From NCBI RefSeq assembly GCF_014196495.1, contig NZ_JACIDT010000003.1, positions 1 to 64,000 of the forward strand: a DNA stretch of 64,000 nucleotides. Reading direction: 5' to 3'. A program made the position numbers and the translations under genes. Shown here in pieces: positions 40,619 to 48,508 of the stretch. Within the stretch, counting starts at the first letter, position 1; every line of letters begins with the position of its first letter. Under the pieces are notes generated by a model, which worked only from the letters and a program-made list of their open reading frames with translations, ran no database searches and was not told where the DNA came from. Source of the stretch: Sphingobium jiangsuense (GTDB taxonomy: Bacteria > Pseudomonadota > Alphaproteobacteria > Sphingomonadales > Sphingomonadaceae).

Positions 40619-41206
40619 ATGAGCCAAACCCATTCCCTCATCGTGCCGCTGCTGCTCGCAGCGGGGCTTGCCTCCTGCGGCCAGAATGCCGAGACGGCAG
40701 AGAATACCGCCGCCACAGAGGGGGCAGCGGAAGCGGTATCCGGCGGCACGGCGGGCATGACTGCCGCCGAAGCCAATACCGCCTCGGCAAATCAAGCCAC
40801 CGCACCAGCTGCGCCCGAAGCCGTTCCGGCCAAGGCGCAAGCGGCCATTATCGCAGCCTTGCCGCTCAAGCGTGGCTATTACGTCGAGAGCGATACGCCG
40901 TGCAACCAAGCCTCCAACGCCACCACGACGCTGCTGCGCCGCGAAGGCATCGGGGGCGCGCGGGATTTCTGCGAGTTCAAAAAAATCGAGCAAACGGGGC
41001 CGAACACCTACCGCGTGACGGAAGCCTGCGGGGATTTGCAGGACAGCGCCCCGCCGGAAACCAGCACCTCCATCTATACCCTCACGGGAGATATCGCCTT
41101 CACCGCCAAGAGCGAGCACGGCTGGGAGCGTAGCGCCCGCTACTGCGCCCAATCGAGCATGCCGCCTGACTGGCGCGCGAACGATATCAGCGACGTGACG
41201 GGCTGA
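40619..41206 (+). CDS. Hypothetical lipoprotein
   Basis: Protein of 195 aa with a lipoprotein signal (lipobox GLASC) and then a low-complexity Ala/Thr/Glu stretch (about residues 25-75). The C-terminal half is folded-looking, with four cysteines (CNQAS, FCEFKK, ACGDLQ, YCAQSS) that could form two disulfides. Not recognized as a known family. It is followed 40 bases later by another exported protein on the same strand. The ATG at 40619 is chosen because it gives the signal peptide. Confidence 0.65.
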   Translation: MSQTHSLIVPLLLAAGLASCGQNAETAENTAATEGAAEAVSGGTAGMTAAEANTASANQATAPAAPEAVPAKAQAAIIAALPLKRGYYVESDTPCNQASNATTTLLRREGIGGARDFCEFKKIEQTGPNTYRVTEACGDLQDSAPPETSTSIYTLTGDIAFTAKSEHGWERSARYCAQSSMPPDWRANDISDVTG

Positions 41207-41246
41207 TCACCGCCGCGCTCCATTCATTCCCCTAAGGAGATTCCCG

Positions 41247-42047
41247 ATGCAGCGAAGGGCTGCGCTTTGTTCCACTTTAGTCGGCGCAGCTTTGGCCACG
41301 CTCACGCCAGCTTTCGCGCAAACTGCGTCCACGCCTGCGGCCAAAATGGACATTGCAGGGGTGCGTATCGGCATGACCGAAGCGGAAGCCCGCGCGGCGC
41401 TGATGGCCTTCGATGCCAGTATGCGGATTATCCGCACGACCTCGCGCTATAACTACGCTGCCGGAGAAGGCAGGCCGGAGGACCTCTCCACGCCGGAATT
41501 TCTCGACAGGCTGGAAGTCCAGCCTGCGCGCGGTGGGTTTGAACTGTTCATCGTGTATTTCGCGACGCCGCCGTCCGAGCCGCGCGTCATCGCCATTGAG
41601 CGCCCCAATCTCGCACACATGCAAAACCCGCCGACGCAGCAGCAATTCCGCGCAAGCCTTCTCGCTAAATACGGCCAGCCGTCCTTTGCTGAGCCGCACC
41701 AGCTTGTTTGGGAAGAAGTAGGCAAACCGCGCTGCACCTTCACCCGTCGGGGCAACCGCCCCTATGTCGGGCACGAACTCTCCCGCAATAGGATAGTCCC
41801 GACGTTCCAGAATGAACGGCGGTATCAATCGCTCGGCCTGACGTTGGCCAGCGATCCCGCCGCCTGCGGGCAGGTGCTCACCTATAGCTATGACATTTGG
41901 AGCGGGCCGGTGCGCGCGGCCAAAGCCTCCCTCATCGACCTCGGGGCGGTCTGGTCGTCGGAGATACGCAGCAGCCAATGGGTGAACGGCCTCAAGGCGG
42001 AAGCCAAGCGCAAGGCAGATGCGCAGGCGCAAGCGCCGAAGCTGTAG
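41247..42047 (+). CDS. Hypothetical exported protein
   Basis: Protein of 266 aa with a Sec signal peptide (cleavage after TPAFA near residue 24). The segment MDIAGVRIGMTEAEARAAL near residue 34 resembles the start of SmpA/OmlA-like or similar periplasmic domains, but the rest is not recognizable. Two cysteines (KPRCTF and AACGQVL) may form a disulfide. It has an AAGGAG ribosome site. It probably forms a unit with the lipoprotein before it and the membrane protein after it. Confidence 0.65.
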   Translation: MQRRAALCSTLVGAALATLTPAFAQTASTPAAKMDIAGVRIGMTEAEARAALMAFDASMRIIRTTSRYNYAAGEGRPEDLSTPEFLDRLEVQPARGGFELFIVYFATPPSEPRVIAIERPNLAHMQNPPTQQQFRASLLAKYGQPSFAEPHQLVWEEVGKPRCTFTRRGNRPYVGHELSRNRIVPTFQNERRYQSLGLTLASDPAACGQVLTYSYDIWSGPVRAAKASLIDLGAVWSSEIRSSQWVNGLKAEAKRKADAQAQAPKL

Positions 42048-42074
42048 CTGGAATGAAAGCCGTAAGGGGATGAT

Positions 42075-42494
42075 ATGGGACTGACCACACTGAGCGGGGC
42101 CGTCAGCGGCATTCGCCATTCGACTGAAACGCGCGGCACCGTGGGCCGTAATGGCGGCTCCGTGAAAACCGGACAGGTCATCGCGTTTCGGGTGGGCGAG
42201 CGCTCCGCACAAATCAAGCTGGCCGATGTGCCGGACATTCGGGATGGCGACGAGGTGACGCTGGCCGGACGCGAGAAGAACGGCGTGTTCAAGGCGCTTG
42301 CACTGCGCAACGACAAGACGCGCGCCGTCTATAGCATCCCGACGACGGTCGGCTATCTGATGGGCGCGACGCTCATCGCGCTCGGCGTGATGACGCTCGT
42401 TTTCCTGATTGGCGTCCTATTTATCGCGGGCGGGCTGTGGACGCTGTACGAGGCGTACAACTACACGCAGGCGGCGAACATGCTCAGGGGGTGA
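42075..42494 (+). CDS. Hypothetical membrane protein
   Basis: Protein of 139 aa. The N-terminal 85 residues are soluble and beta-rich, containing TGQVIAFRVGERSAQIKLADV and DIRDGDEVTLAGREKNG, which resembles an OB-like or SH3-like fold. Two closely spaced hydrophobic helices follow (about residues 90-128). Not assigned to a family. It follows the exported protein by 27 bases and ends the rightward block before the structured region at 42515. Confidence 0.6.
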   Translation: MGLTTLSGAVSGIRHSTETRGTVGRNGGSVKTGQVIAFRVGERSAQIKLADVPDIRDGDEVTLAGREKNGVFKALALRNDKTRAVYSIPTTVGYLMGATLIALGVMTLVFLIGVLFIAGGLWTLYEAYNYTQAANMLRG

Positions 42495-42514
42495 AGCCCT
42501 ACTATCCGCGCGCG

Positions 42515-42770
42515 GATGGAATGCGGGCGGTTGTGCTCCGGCGGGAACGAGGTTCGGGCAAGTCAGAAACGGGCGCGGGGCAATCTCCCTGCGTGTCCGC
42601 CCCCATACGTCCTATCCATCATGCACCCTGCCAGCGGCTTTGCCTGCTGGGCGCAAGCCCGTGCGGGCTCCTTCTCTCCGTTGCGGTCCTACGGATGCGC
42701 CCGGCAATCCCGCTAGCGTCATCGGGGGGGCAAGAAAGGCCGTAGTGGTTGCGGCCTCAAGCAAAAGGGA
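42515..42770 (+). ncRNA. Structured leader upstream of the 62-aa gene (candidate)
   Basis: Nested stems are GATGGA/TCCATC (42515-42520, 42615-42620), GGGCGG/CCGCCC (42525-42530, 42597-42602) and GCGGGG with CCCTGC (42575-42580, 42587-42592). Beyond them are CCAGC/GCTGG (42631-42635, 42646-42650) and AGCCCG/CGGGCT (42656-42661, 42664-42669). TCATGCACCCTGCCA at 42618-42632 recurs with one difference in the leader at 59279-59452. No ORF fits. No known RNA family recognized. Confidence 0.45.
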
Positions 42771-42778
42771 GACAGCCC

Positions 42779-42967
42779 ATGCGCCTCATCGTCGCTTCCG
42801 AACTCGACAACCTGCCGGAAACCGCTCTGCACTCCAAATTCTACCGCGTGCAGCAGGAATTGGCCTTCACCGAGCCCGACACCACTGAGCGTGCGAATGC
42901 GCTGGCGTCCCTCGAAAACATTAACCGCGCGATCATCACGCGCCGCGTCAAGGGACCGGGCTTTTAA
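42779..42967 (+). CDS. Small conserved-looking protein of the element
   Basis: Protein of 62 aa, soluble and mostly helical, with the segment LASLENINRAIITRR at the C-terminus. The ATG at 42779 follows AGGGAGA by 7 bases. It sits alone between a structured leader and a strong terminator, so it is its own transcription unit. Similar short proteins occur on alphaproteobacterial plasmids, but I do not recognize a named family. Function unknown. Confidence 0.6.
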   Translation: MRLIVASELDNLPETALHSKFYRVQQELAFTEPDTTERANALASLENINRAIITRRVKGPGF

Positions 42968-42986
42968 GCCTCCGCCCAAAAGAAAA

Positions 42987-43020
42987 CCGCCAGCGGACGA
43001 AACTCCGCTGGCGGCTTTTC
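42987..43020. terminator. Bidirectional intrinsic terminator
   Basis: CCGCCAGCGGA (42987-42997) pairs perfectly over 11 bp with TCCGCTGGCGG (43004-43014) around a 6-base loop. CTTTTCT follows on the plus strand, and on the minus strand TTTTCTTTT follows, so it can end both the 62-aa gene and the leftward RTX operon. Confidence 0.85.
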
Positions 43021-43040
43021 TCGGAGGAAATCGCCCTCTC

Positions 43041-46000
43041 TTACGCGGCCAGCAGGTGGCCGTTGGCAACAAGCGTGTCCACATCAGGAAGCGAACTGTA
43101 GCCTGAGAGGTTGGCGACCGATTGCCAGCCGTACGCGGTGCCGGTGCCGTCGAGGTCAATCCTCAGGCCGAGGCCATAATATGCAGTCGGCTGGAACTTG
43201 ACAAAATCGGCGAGATTATCGGTGAGAGGGTCATAAACGCCGTCCAGCACGTCGCGGATATCAATCACGTCGCCGTCCGTCATCGAGAAATCGCTAATAG
43301 TGTCGGTCGAACCGTCAAGCGCGGTGGCATCGAAGTGGAATATGTCAGCGCCAGCACCGCCATTGAGGCCGTTGGAGCCTATCCCGCCACTCAGGAAGTC
43401 GTCTCCATCACCACCAAAGAGGTGGTCGCTCCCTGCGCCGCCATAGAGCGTATCGTTTCCATCACCGCCGCTGATGTGGTCGTTGTTCGTTCCCCCGAAG
43501 ATCGTATCATCGTAGGCGGTTCCAAACGCATTCGTAGAGCCATTCGGTAGGCGCATCATCAGCCCACCTGTCAAATCCCAAACTGTGTTGTCGTCAAACA
43601 CAACCTGCTCGACAGGCCCGATTGTCGCGCCGGTACTGCTATCATAGGTGCCGCCCGAGACCGTGACTTTATCGGTGGCTCCATATTGTATGTATAGACG
43701 TGACTGTGTGCTATTCAGCACTTCTGCCCATATCAGAACGTCATCAGCCAAGACACCTTCCAGTCGGATCGTGTCTGTACCTTCGCCTACGTATTCGTAA
43801 ATCGTATCCTGACCATCCCCGGCCTTGAACGTGTAAGCATCGTTGCCAATGCCGCCATAGAGGTAGTCGGTACCCCCATTCCCGGTTAACGTATCATTTC
43901 CGGCATAGCCGTAAATGTGGTTCGTCCCCGAGCCGCCTTCAATCGTATCGCCATAGATTGATCCGTATCCGGCGGTGGTGCTGCCATCGGGCAGACGCAA
44001 ATCGAGCCCTTCGCGCAAATCCCACGTTGTGCCATCATCAAACATGATGAACTCAACATATTCCCCGACGCGCGACGCGCCTGAACTATGCTTAGAGGCG
44101 CTGATCGTGAAGGAATCGTTGTTCGTGTAGCGGATAACCAGCCCGCCATAGTTGTCCGTCCAGAGGCGGACATTGGCCGGGTCGATGCCGCCAAGGAATA
44201 TGGCATCGGTGGTCGCGCTGACGGTTTCGTGGATATTGAGACCATTGCTGTGCGGCGCATCGCCAGCGCGGAATATATACACATCGTTAAAGCCAGAATC
44301 GTTGGCGATCCAATACCCCGAAGCAAAGGGTGTCGTGAAACGAAGCGCCAAATCCTCGCCGAAGTAGCCGCCGGAGAGGTTATCGGCTCTGAGGTCGTAA
44401 GAGGGATTGCCGAGAAGGTCGTTCATGCCCGATTGCGCAAGGAAGTGCGTGGCGACCATGCTGAATGCCGCGTTCCATGCTTCGCGCATGGGCGCGGCGG
44501 CGATCCCTCCAACGGTCGAAGTCGGGCTATTGCCGAAAACATCGCCGTTCAGCTTCTCAAGGAAGGCAACCATCCGCGCGTCGAGAGCAGTACCCCGGCT
44601 GTTGGGGTCCATATCCGTGACGCCAGCCCATTCGTACATGATATCGGTCAGTGCAGCCCGAACATCGAAGTTGGACGCGAATAGCTCAGCGGCGGATTTA
44701 GTCGCCAGCGTGGCCACCATGTCGAGCAAATCTTCGTTCTGGCTCATGGCGATATGCAGGTCCGCCATCTCGCCATAGCCTCGCTGTGCGGGCAGAATGA
44801 GCGCTCTTACATCAAGGTCATATTCGCCCGCGTAAGACGTGTTCGTGTTGTCGTAGGTAAACCACGCATCCACAATATCGTGCGTCTGGCCGTTCATCGT
44901 GAATGTGCTTTGCTGGCGGATCACGTTGTCGTTCAGGGTGTAGTTCGCCGACGAGTAGTTCAGATTGATGCTAGTTATGTCGAGGCTCGTGAGCGTAAAA
45001 AGCTCCCCAGCGTCCGTCAGGCCGTCACCATTGGCATCCATCCATATCAGTAGGTCCGCGAACTGGTCGTCGTTAGCGTCAATGCCCCCGTCGCTGTTGC
45101 TGTCGTAAGCGGCAAGGGCCTGAAAGCCGTTCGCGGCGCTGCCGTTTTGGTCGCCAAAAAGCTCCGAATGGTCGTCAATCTTGCCGTTGCTGTCGAGGTC
45201 GATGGCAAGAAGGCCGCTGCCTGCGCCTATCCAGCCCGACGCTTCGCGCATGCCGTCAACGTCGATATCCCAATAGACCGGAGATGTGTTGACGCTAGTG
45301 AGGTTGATACCTGTTCCGGCGATATCCAGTACAAGAGGCGAGCCTGTGGTTATCGCAGTGCTAAAGGTGCTTTGGACAAGCTCCATCAGGTTGCCGATGT
45401 TGAAAACCTCGGACGGGTTCGAGAGGCCCCATTTGTAGTCATCGTAAAGCTGCTGGCTGAATCCAACCAGGCCGAGGCCGGAGATTTCCTCGTACAAATC
45501 TTTGAACATGCTCTCGCCAGCAGCGCCGCCAAGATAGCCGCCCGCAAGACCCGCAGCGCCGACAAACAACATGCCCATAGCAACGCCGACGTTTACGCCC
45601 GGAACGGCGAGCAATGCGCTAGCGCCTGCCGCGCTGAGGGTGCCGAGGCCCAAACCCCCTAGAAGGCCGCCTGTATGCGCGGCTAGTATCGAGCCTGCCG
45701 TGTGATTATCGCCGTTGTCATAGGCTTGCTGTGCTTCGACAATCGCGGCTGCGGTGCCGAGGATGTCGCCAAGCCAACCCACCTTGTCGAGCGCGCTGCC
45801 GAACTTGCCGAGGTGAAGAAGATTGTGGGCTTGGCCATCAACCTGAACGCCGGTCGCTAGAGAACTGAGACCTTTATGCAGGTCGGCCTCGGCGATGGAG
45901 AGTGACTTTCCGCCTTTTTCAAACGTGTATTTCTCGGCTATCGCATCATAGCTGCCCGAAAGACCCAACTGACTGTTCGCCGCGCTGGTAGTCACATCGT

Positions 46001-46523
46001 GGTAAGATTGCCATCCTCCACCAATGTTGGGACTTCCAACGGTGGAAAGCTGCTTATAATCCTCGATGCTTATCCGGCCATCGACGGCGGCGGCCTGTGT
46101 CAGGCTCTGCGTCGAGACAACGTGATTGAAGTATTCAGAGCCGTCGCCGGATACAAAATAACTGGAATCTCTTGTTGCAACGAATACGCCTTCGTCAATC
46201 GAAATCCCGTGTGCGGCGGGGTTTTCGAGAATGGATTTTATTGCTTCGTCGCCTGCGTCTCTTGGACCGTCAGGAATACCCGTAATCACGTCTTTCAATA
46301 GTCCAGACGTTACTTTTTCTCTGAGCAAGTCCCGTAAACCCGGACTATTGCCATGGTCATTACCCTCGGGGGCCAGTTCCCCAAGGATGGTATCGGGTAG
46401 ATAGACATCGTATTTCTCGCTAAGACCATCGAGAATGGCGCTTCCAAGATTTATATCAAATCCGTTTCGACCAAAAATATCTATCACATAGTTAGCATCC
46501 AGAATTAATACAGGCTTGCTCAT
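43041..46523 (-). CDS. RTX calcium-binding exoprotein with N-terminal PIN-like domain
   Basis: Protein of 1160 aa. The N-terminus resembles a PIN nuclease: LILDANYVID (D9), LPDTILGEL (E49), D92/E93 and VATRDSSYF (D119). A Gly/Ala-rich hydrophobic region follows (about residues 275-345), then EF-hand-like DVDG/DSNGKIDD/DANGDGLTD motifs (about 405-500) and haemolysin-related modules (DDGTTWDLREGLDL). Two blocks of GGxGxD nonapeptides (about 880-915 and 1020-1075) lead into a type I secretion-type tail. No signal peptide and no type I exporter in the element. It is the last gene of a coupled four-gene operon. An exported RNase-type toxin is inferred. Confidence 0.75.
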   Translation of the reverse strand: MSKPVLILDANYVIDIFGRNGFDINLGSAILDGLSEKYDVYLPDTILGELAPEGNDHGNSPGLRDLLREKVTSGLLKDVITGIPDGPRDAGDEAIKSILENPAAHGISIDEGVFVATRDSSYFVSGDGSEYFNHVVSTQSLTQAAAVDGRISIEDYKQLSTVGSPNIGGGWQSYHDVTTSAANSQLGLSGSYDAIAEKYTFEKGGKSLSIAEADLHKGLSSLATGVQVDGQAHNLLHLGKFGSALDKVGWLGDILGTAAAIVEAQQAYDNGDNHTAGSILAAHTGGLLGGLGLGTLSAAGASALLAVPGVNVGVAMGMLFVGAAGLAGGYLGGAAGESMFKDLYEEISGLGLVGFSQQLYDDYKWGLSNPSEVFNIGNLMELVQSTFSTAITTGSPLVLDIAGTGINLTSVNTSPVYWDIDVDGMREASGWIGAGSGLLAIDLDSNGKIDDHSELFGDQNGSAANGFQALAAYDSNSDGGIDANDDQFADLLIWMDANGDGLTDAGELFTLTSLDITSINLNYSSANYTLNDNVIRQQSTFTMNGQTHDIVDAWFTYDNTNTSYAGEYDLDVRALILPAQRGYGEMADLHIAMSQNEDLLDMVATLATKSAAELFASNFDVRAALTDIMYEWAGVTDMDPNSRGTALDARMVAFLEKLNGDVFGNSPTSTVGGIAAAPMREAWNAAFSMVATHFLAQSGMNDLLGNPSYDLRADNLSGGYFGEDLALRFTTPFASGYWIANDSGFNDVYIFRAGDAPHSNGLNIHETVSATTDAIFLGGIDPANVRLWTDNYGGLVIRYTNNDSFTISASKHSSGASRVGEYVEFIMFDDGTTWDLREGLDLRLPDGSTTAGYGSIYGDTIEGGSGTNHIYGYAGNDTLTGNGGTDYLYGGIGNDAYTFKAGDGQDTIYEYVGEGTDTIRLEGVLADDVLIWAEVLNSTQSRLYIQYGATDKVTVSGGTYDSSTGATIGPVEQVVFDDNTVWDLTGGLMMRLPNGSTNAFGTAYDDTIFGGTNNDHISGGDGNDTLYGGAGSDHLFGGDGDDFLSGGIGSNGLNGGAGADIFHFDATALDGSTDTISDFSMTDGDVIDIRDVLDGVYDPLTDNLADFVKFQPTAYYGLGLRIDLDGTGTAYGWQSVANLSGYSSLPDVDTLVANGHLLAA

Positions 46524-47215
46524 TACTCCACTCTATCTGCGATAACGCCATTTATGTTGCAAGATTTGACCAGTCTGTAGGTTATTTCCCCCCGTATCAA
46601 ATACTCCAATCCCCAATGTTTGATGGAATTAAAGTCGTTTGGTGAAGCGGTAGACTTAATCACTTCGGCTAGTGCATGGATAGAATCATAAGGCCAAATG
46701 CCGCCGCGCCGCAGGCACTCGACTCTTTCAAAAAAGAGGTGTGGTGCAGCCCGATAGGCGGCCTCAATGATTCTATCGGCCATTTCTTGAGTGAGTCCCA
46801 TCTCGCCTTTACCTGTCTCAATAGGATACGAGGGCAAGTCAGGCATTGGGCCGTTTTCGGATTCAGCCAGAGGCCGCCCCCGCACTTCCCACGCCGGAAT
46901 CCCGAGCGCCAACCTCAACCTGCGACTCATCTCGAATAGAAGGTCGAGCATTCCGAGTCTGGTGGTGGGGATTTCAATGTGCTTGCTGGCCTCGTCGCGG
47001 AAAAACTCGACGATGGCCGCCAATTCCATGATGTAGACGTTATCGAAATTCCGGCTCTCTACCTCCGCCTGCGCAGCTACGAGGTCCGGCCTGTTCGCCC
47101 ATAGATAGGAGAGGGCGTTATCGGTCACGGCCTGACTGCAATATTTTTCCTGATAGACTGGAAGCTCCAAGAGCGGCGGGACAGATTTCGTCTGGTCTTT
47201 AGTTTGCTGTGTCAT
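46523..47215 (-). CDS. Hypothetical cytoplasmic protein, candidate immunity or accessory factor
   Basis: Protein of 230 aa without signal peptide or membrane segments, mostly helical. Its stop codon shares a base with the start of the RTX gene (TAATG), and its start overlaps the previous gene's stop by 4 bases. No family recognized. Tight coupling directly before a putative toxin gene makes it the best immunity candidate, since an RNase-like effector would act in the cytosol. A role as a chaperone for secretion is an alternative. Confidence 0.55.
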   Translation of the reverse strand: MTQQTKDQTKSVPPLLELPVYQEKYCSQAVTDNALSYLWANRPDLVAAQAEVESRNFDNVYIMELAAIVEFFRDEASKHIEIPTTRLGMLDLLFEMSRRLRLALGIPAWEVRGRPLAESENGPMPDLPSYPIETGKGEMGLTQEMADRIIEAAYRAAPHLFFERVECLRRGGIWPYDSIHALAEVIKSTASPNDFNSIKHWGLEYLIRGEITYRLVKSCNINGVIADRVE

Positions 47216-47436
47216 TGGGTATTCTTATTCATCAGTTTTTGAATGGATTTCTTGACCGCTCGGTATGCGAAAACAAATAGCGTCACGATGAATGCGATAT
47301 ACACCAATAACATGCCGTATGCCGTAATGGCTGCTTTGATGGACTCACCTCCGACGTCTGACATTCCCAAGAAGGTGCCGAGCGCTATCATTGCAACGAC
47401 CCCGACCGCACCCATTGCATCTTTTGAAAAACTCAT
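47212..47436 (-). CDS. Small two-helix membrane protein
   Basis: Protein of 74 aa with two hydrophobic segments (about residues 8-27 and 38-60) and a Lys-rich C-terminus (VKKSIQKLMNKN). The size and topology resemble holin-like or small accessory membrane proteins, but no family is recognizable. It is coupled by a 4-base overlap to the 230-aa gene in the RTX operon, so a part in toxin export or immunity is possible. Confidence 0.55.
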   Translation of the reverse strand: MSFSKDAMGAVGVVAMIALGTFLGMSDVGGESIKAAITAYGMLLVYIAFIVTLFVFAYRAVKKSIQKLMNKNTQ

Positions 47437-47458
47437 AAGTAAAATTCCTTATAAAGTT

Positions 47459-47782
47459 CTACTTCTTTTTAATAGCTTCCGTAAAAACGACTTGTTTATT
47501 AGCTTCGACACATGCGTGAAGCATCATGTCTCCGCTTGCGAGCTTGATTTGAGAGGTGTACATGGTATTTCCTCGCACATCGTCAACTTTAAGAATATTC
47601 ATTTTAGACTGAAGCATTTTTGAGTTATCAATGCAATTATCGATGCTGACGAATATGCCATTGTCGGTAATTACGTATCCACCGGGAGTCTCTGATCCGA
47701 TTTTAGGTGCGGACTCAGGAGAATCATCGCATCCAGCAAGAGAAACAACTAGAAAAAACGCTAATAAAACAGATAACTTCAT
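47459..47782 (-). CDS. Hypothetical lipoprotein, first gene of the RTX operon
   Basis: Protein of 107 aa with a lipoprotein signal ending SLAGC. The mature part is small, with two further cysteines (DNCIDN and HACVEA) that may bond. The ATG at 47782 gives the correct signal peptide. AT-rich codon use unlike the host. It is 22 bases from the next gene, so it opens the four-gene operon. Function unknown; periplasmic protection or surface anchoring are possibilities. Confidence 0.6.
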   Translation of the reverse strand: MKLSVLLAFFLVVSLAGCDDSPESAPKIGSETPGGYVITDNGIFVSIDNCIDNSKMLQSKMNILKVDDVRGNTMYTSQIKLASGDMMLHACVEANKQVVFTEAIKKK

Positions 47783-48002
47783 TTGCCAACTTCGCAAAAC
47801 AATAAACATGGATAGAAAGATACTATTCGACGGACACTAAGTTCAATACTTTTTGTTTTTCGATAACTTATTAGTTTACGTCTTAAATGGTGTCATCGCT
47901 CGATTGAGCTGCCGTTGAAATTTCCTGAGGGTCATTTAATTGATATTGATAATAGTTAATCAGCGAACAGACACTTGTTCGTTGTGAGCGATTTCAGTTC
48001 GT
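47783..48002. other. AT-rich intergenic region, probable promoter of the RTX operon
   Basis: No credible frame. It is the most AT-rich part of the element (for example around 47860-47960) and lies upstream of the leftward operon, so it probably contains its promoter. No clear operator seen. Confidence 0.4.
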
Positions 48003-48505
48003 CTACGGCCCCATAGGCTTGTTGAACTTCCCGCGCAGCGATGGCGGCTTGGATGGTGACGGCGATGCAGGCGATTGCGCCGCAGACTTCGGCGGAGGAG
48101 CCGGTTTCGGCACAGGCGGCGGTGACGGCTGCGCAAGAAATTTCGATTTGAATCCCGTGCGCGCGAGAAGCGCGCGCAGGCCGCGCGCGCGGCGGTTTTT
48201 CACGCTGCGCTTCTTGGCCGGATTCATGAAACGCGAGAGCACACGCCGCACGGTCGGCATGAACGTGGGCACAAGCTCGGGCGGGTCTTCAAACCCGTCA
48301 CTGTCCTTCGCGGTCGCGCCCGTATCCACCTGCTCCGGCGACGGCGCAGCGTCGAGATGCAGGAAGCGCGATACGGCAACGGAGATTGCCGCGATGTCGG
48401 GAAGCCAGCCAAACAGCCCTTCGGCGGCGGCCTCGCCCTGCTGACCTGTGGCAACCTTTTTCTTCTTTTTCTTGCGGCCCGGTTCTGGTTGCAGGAAACG
48501 CGAGC
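48003..48505 (-). CDS. Reading frame after the relaxase, Lys/Pro-rich; possible relaxase tail or separate gene
   Basis: The frame shows host-like codon use, with KKKKKK at its start, a helical middle (LFGWLPDIAAISVAVSRFLHL), a basic stretch and a Pro/Ser-rich tail. It has no ATG at a sensible place; an in-frame GTG at 48329 would give only 108 residues. It overlaps the relaxase end in the -1 frame. Either it is a small mobilization gene with an unusual start, or the relaxase has lost its C-terminus by a frameshift near 48510. Low certainty. Confidence 0.4.
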
Positions 48506-48508
48506 CGC

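Noticed and set aside
48019-48444. Plus-strand frame of 141 aa, Gly/Asp-rich
   Set aside because: It is antisense to a more credible minus-strand frame; its Gly-rich composition results from reading Pro-rich codons backwards.
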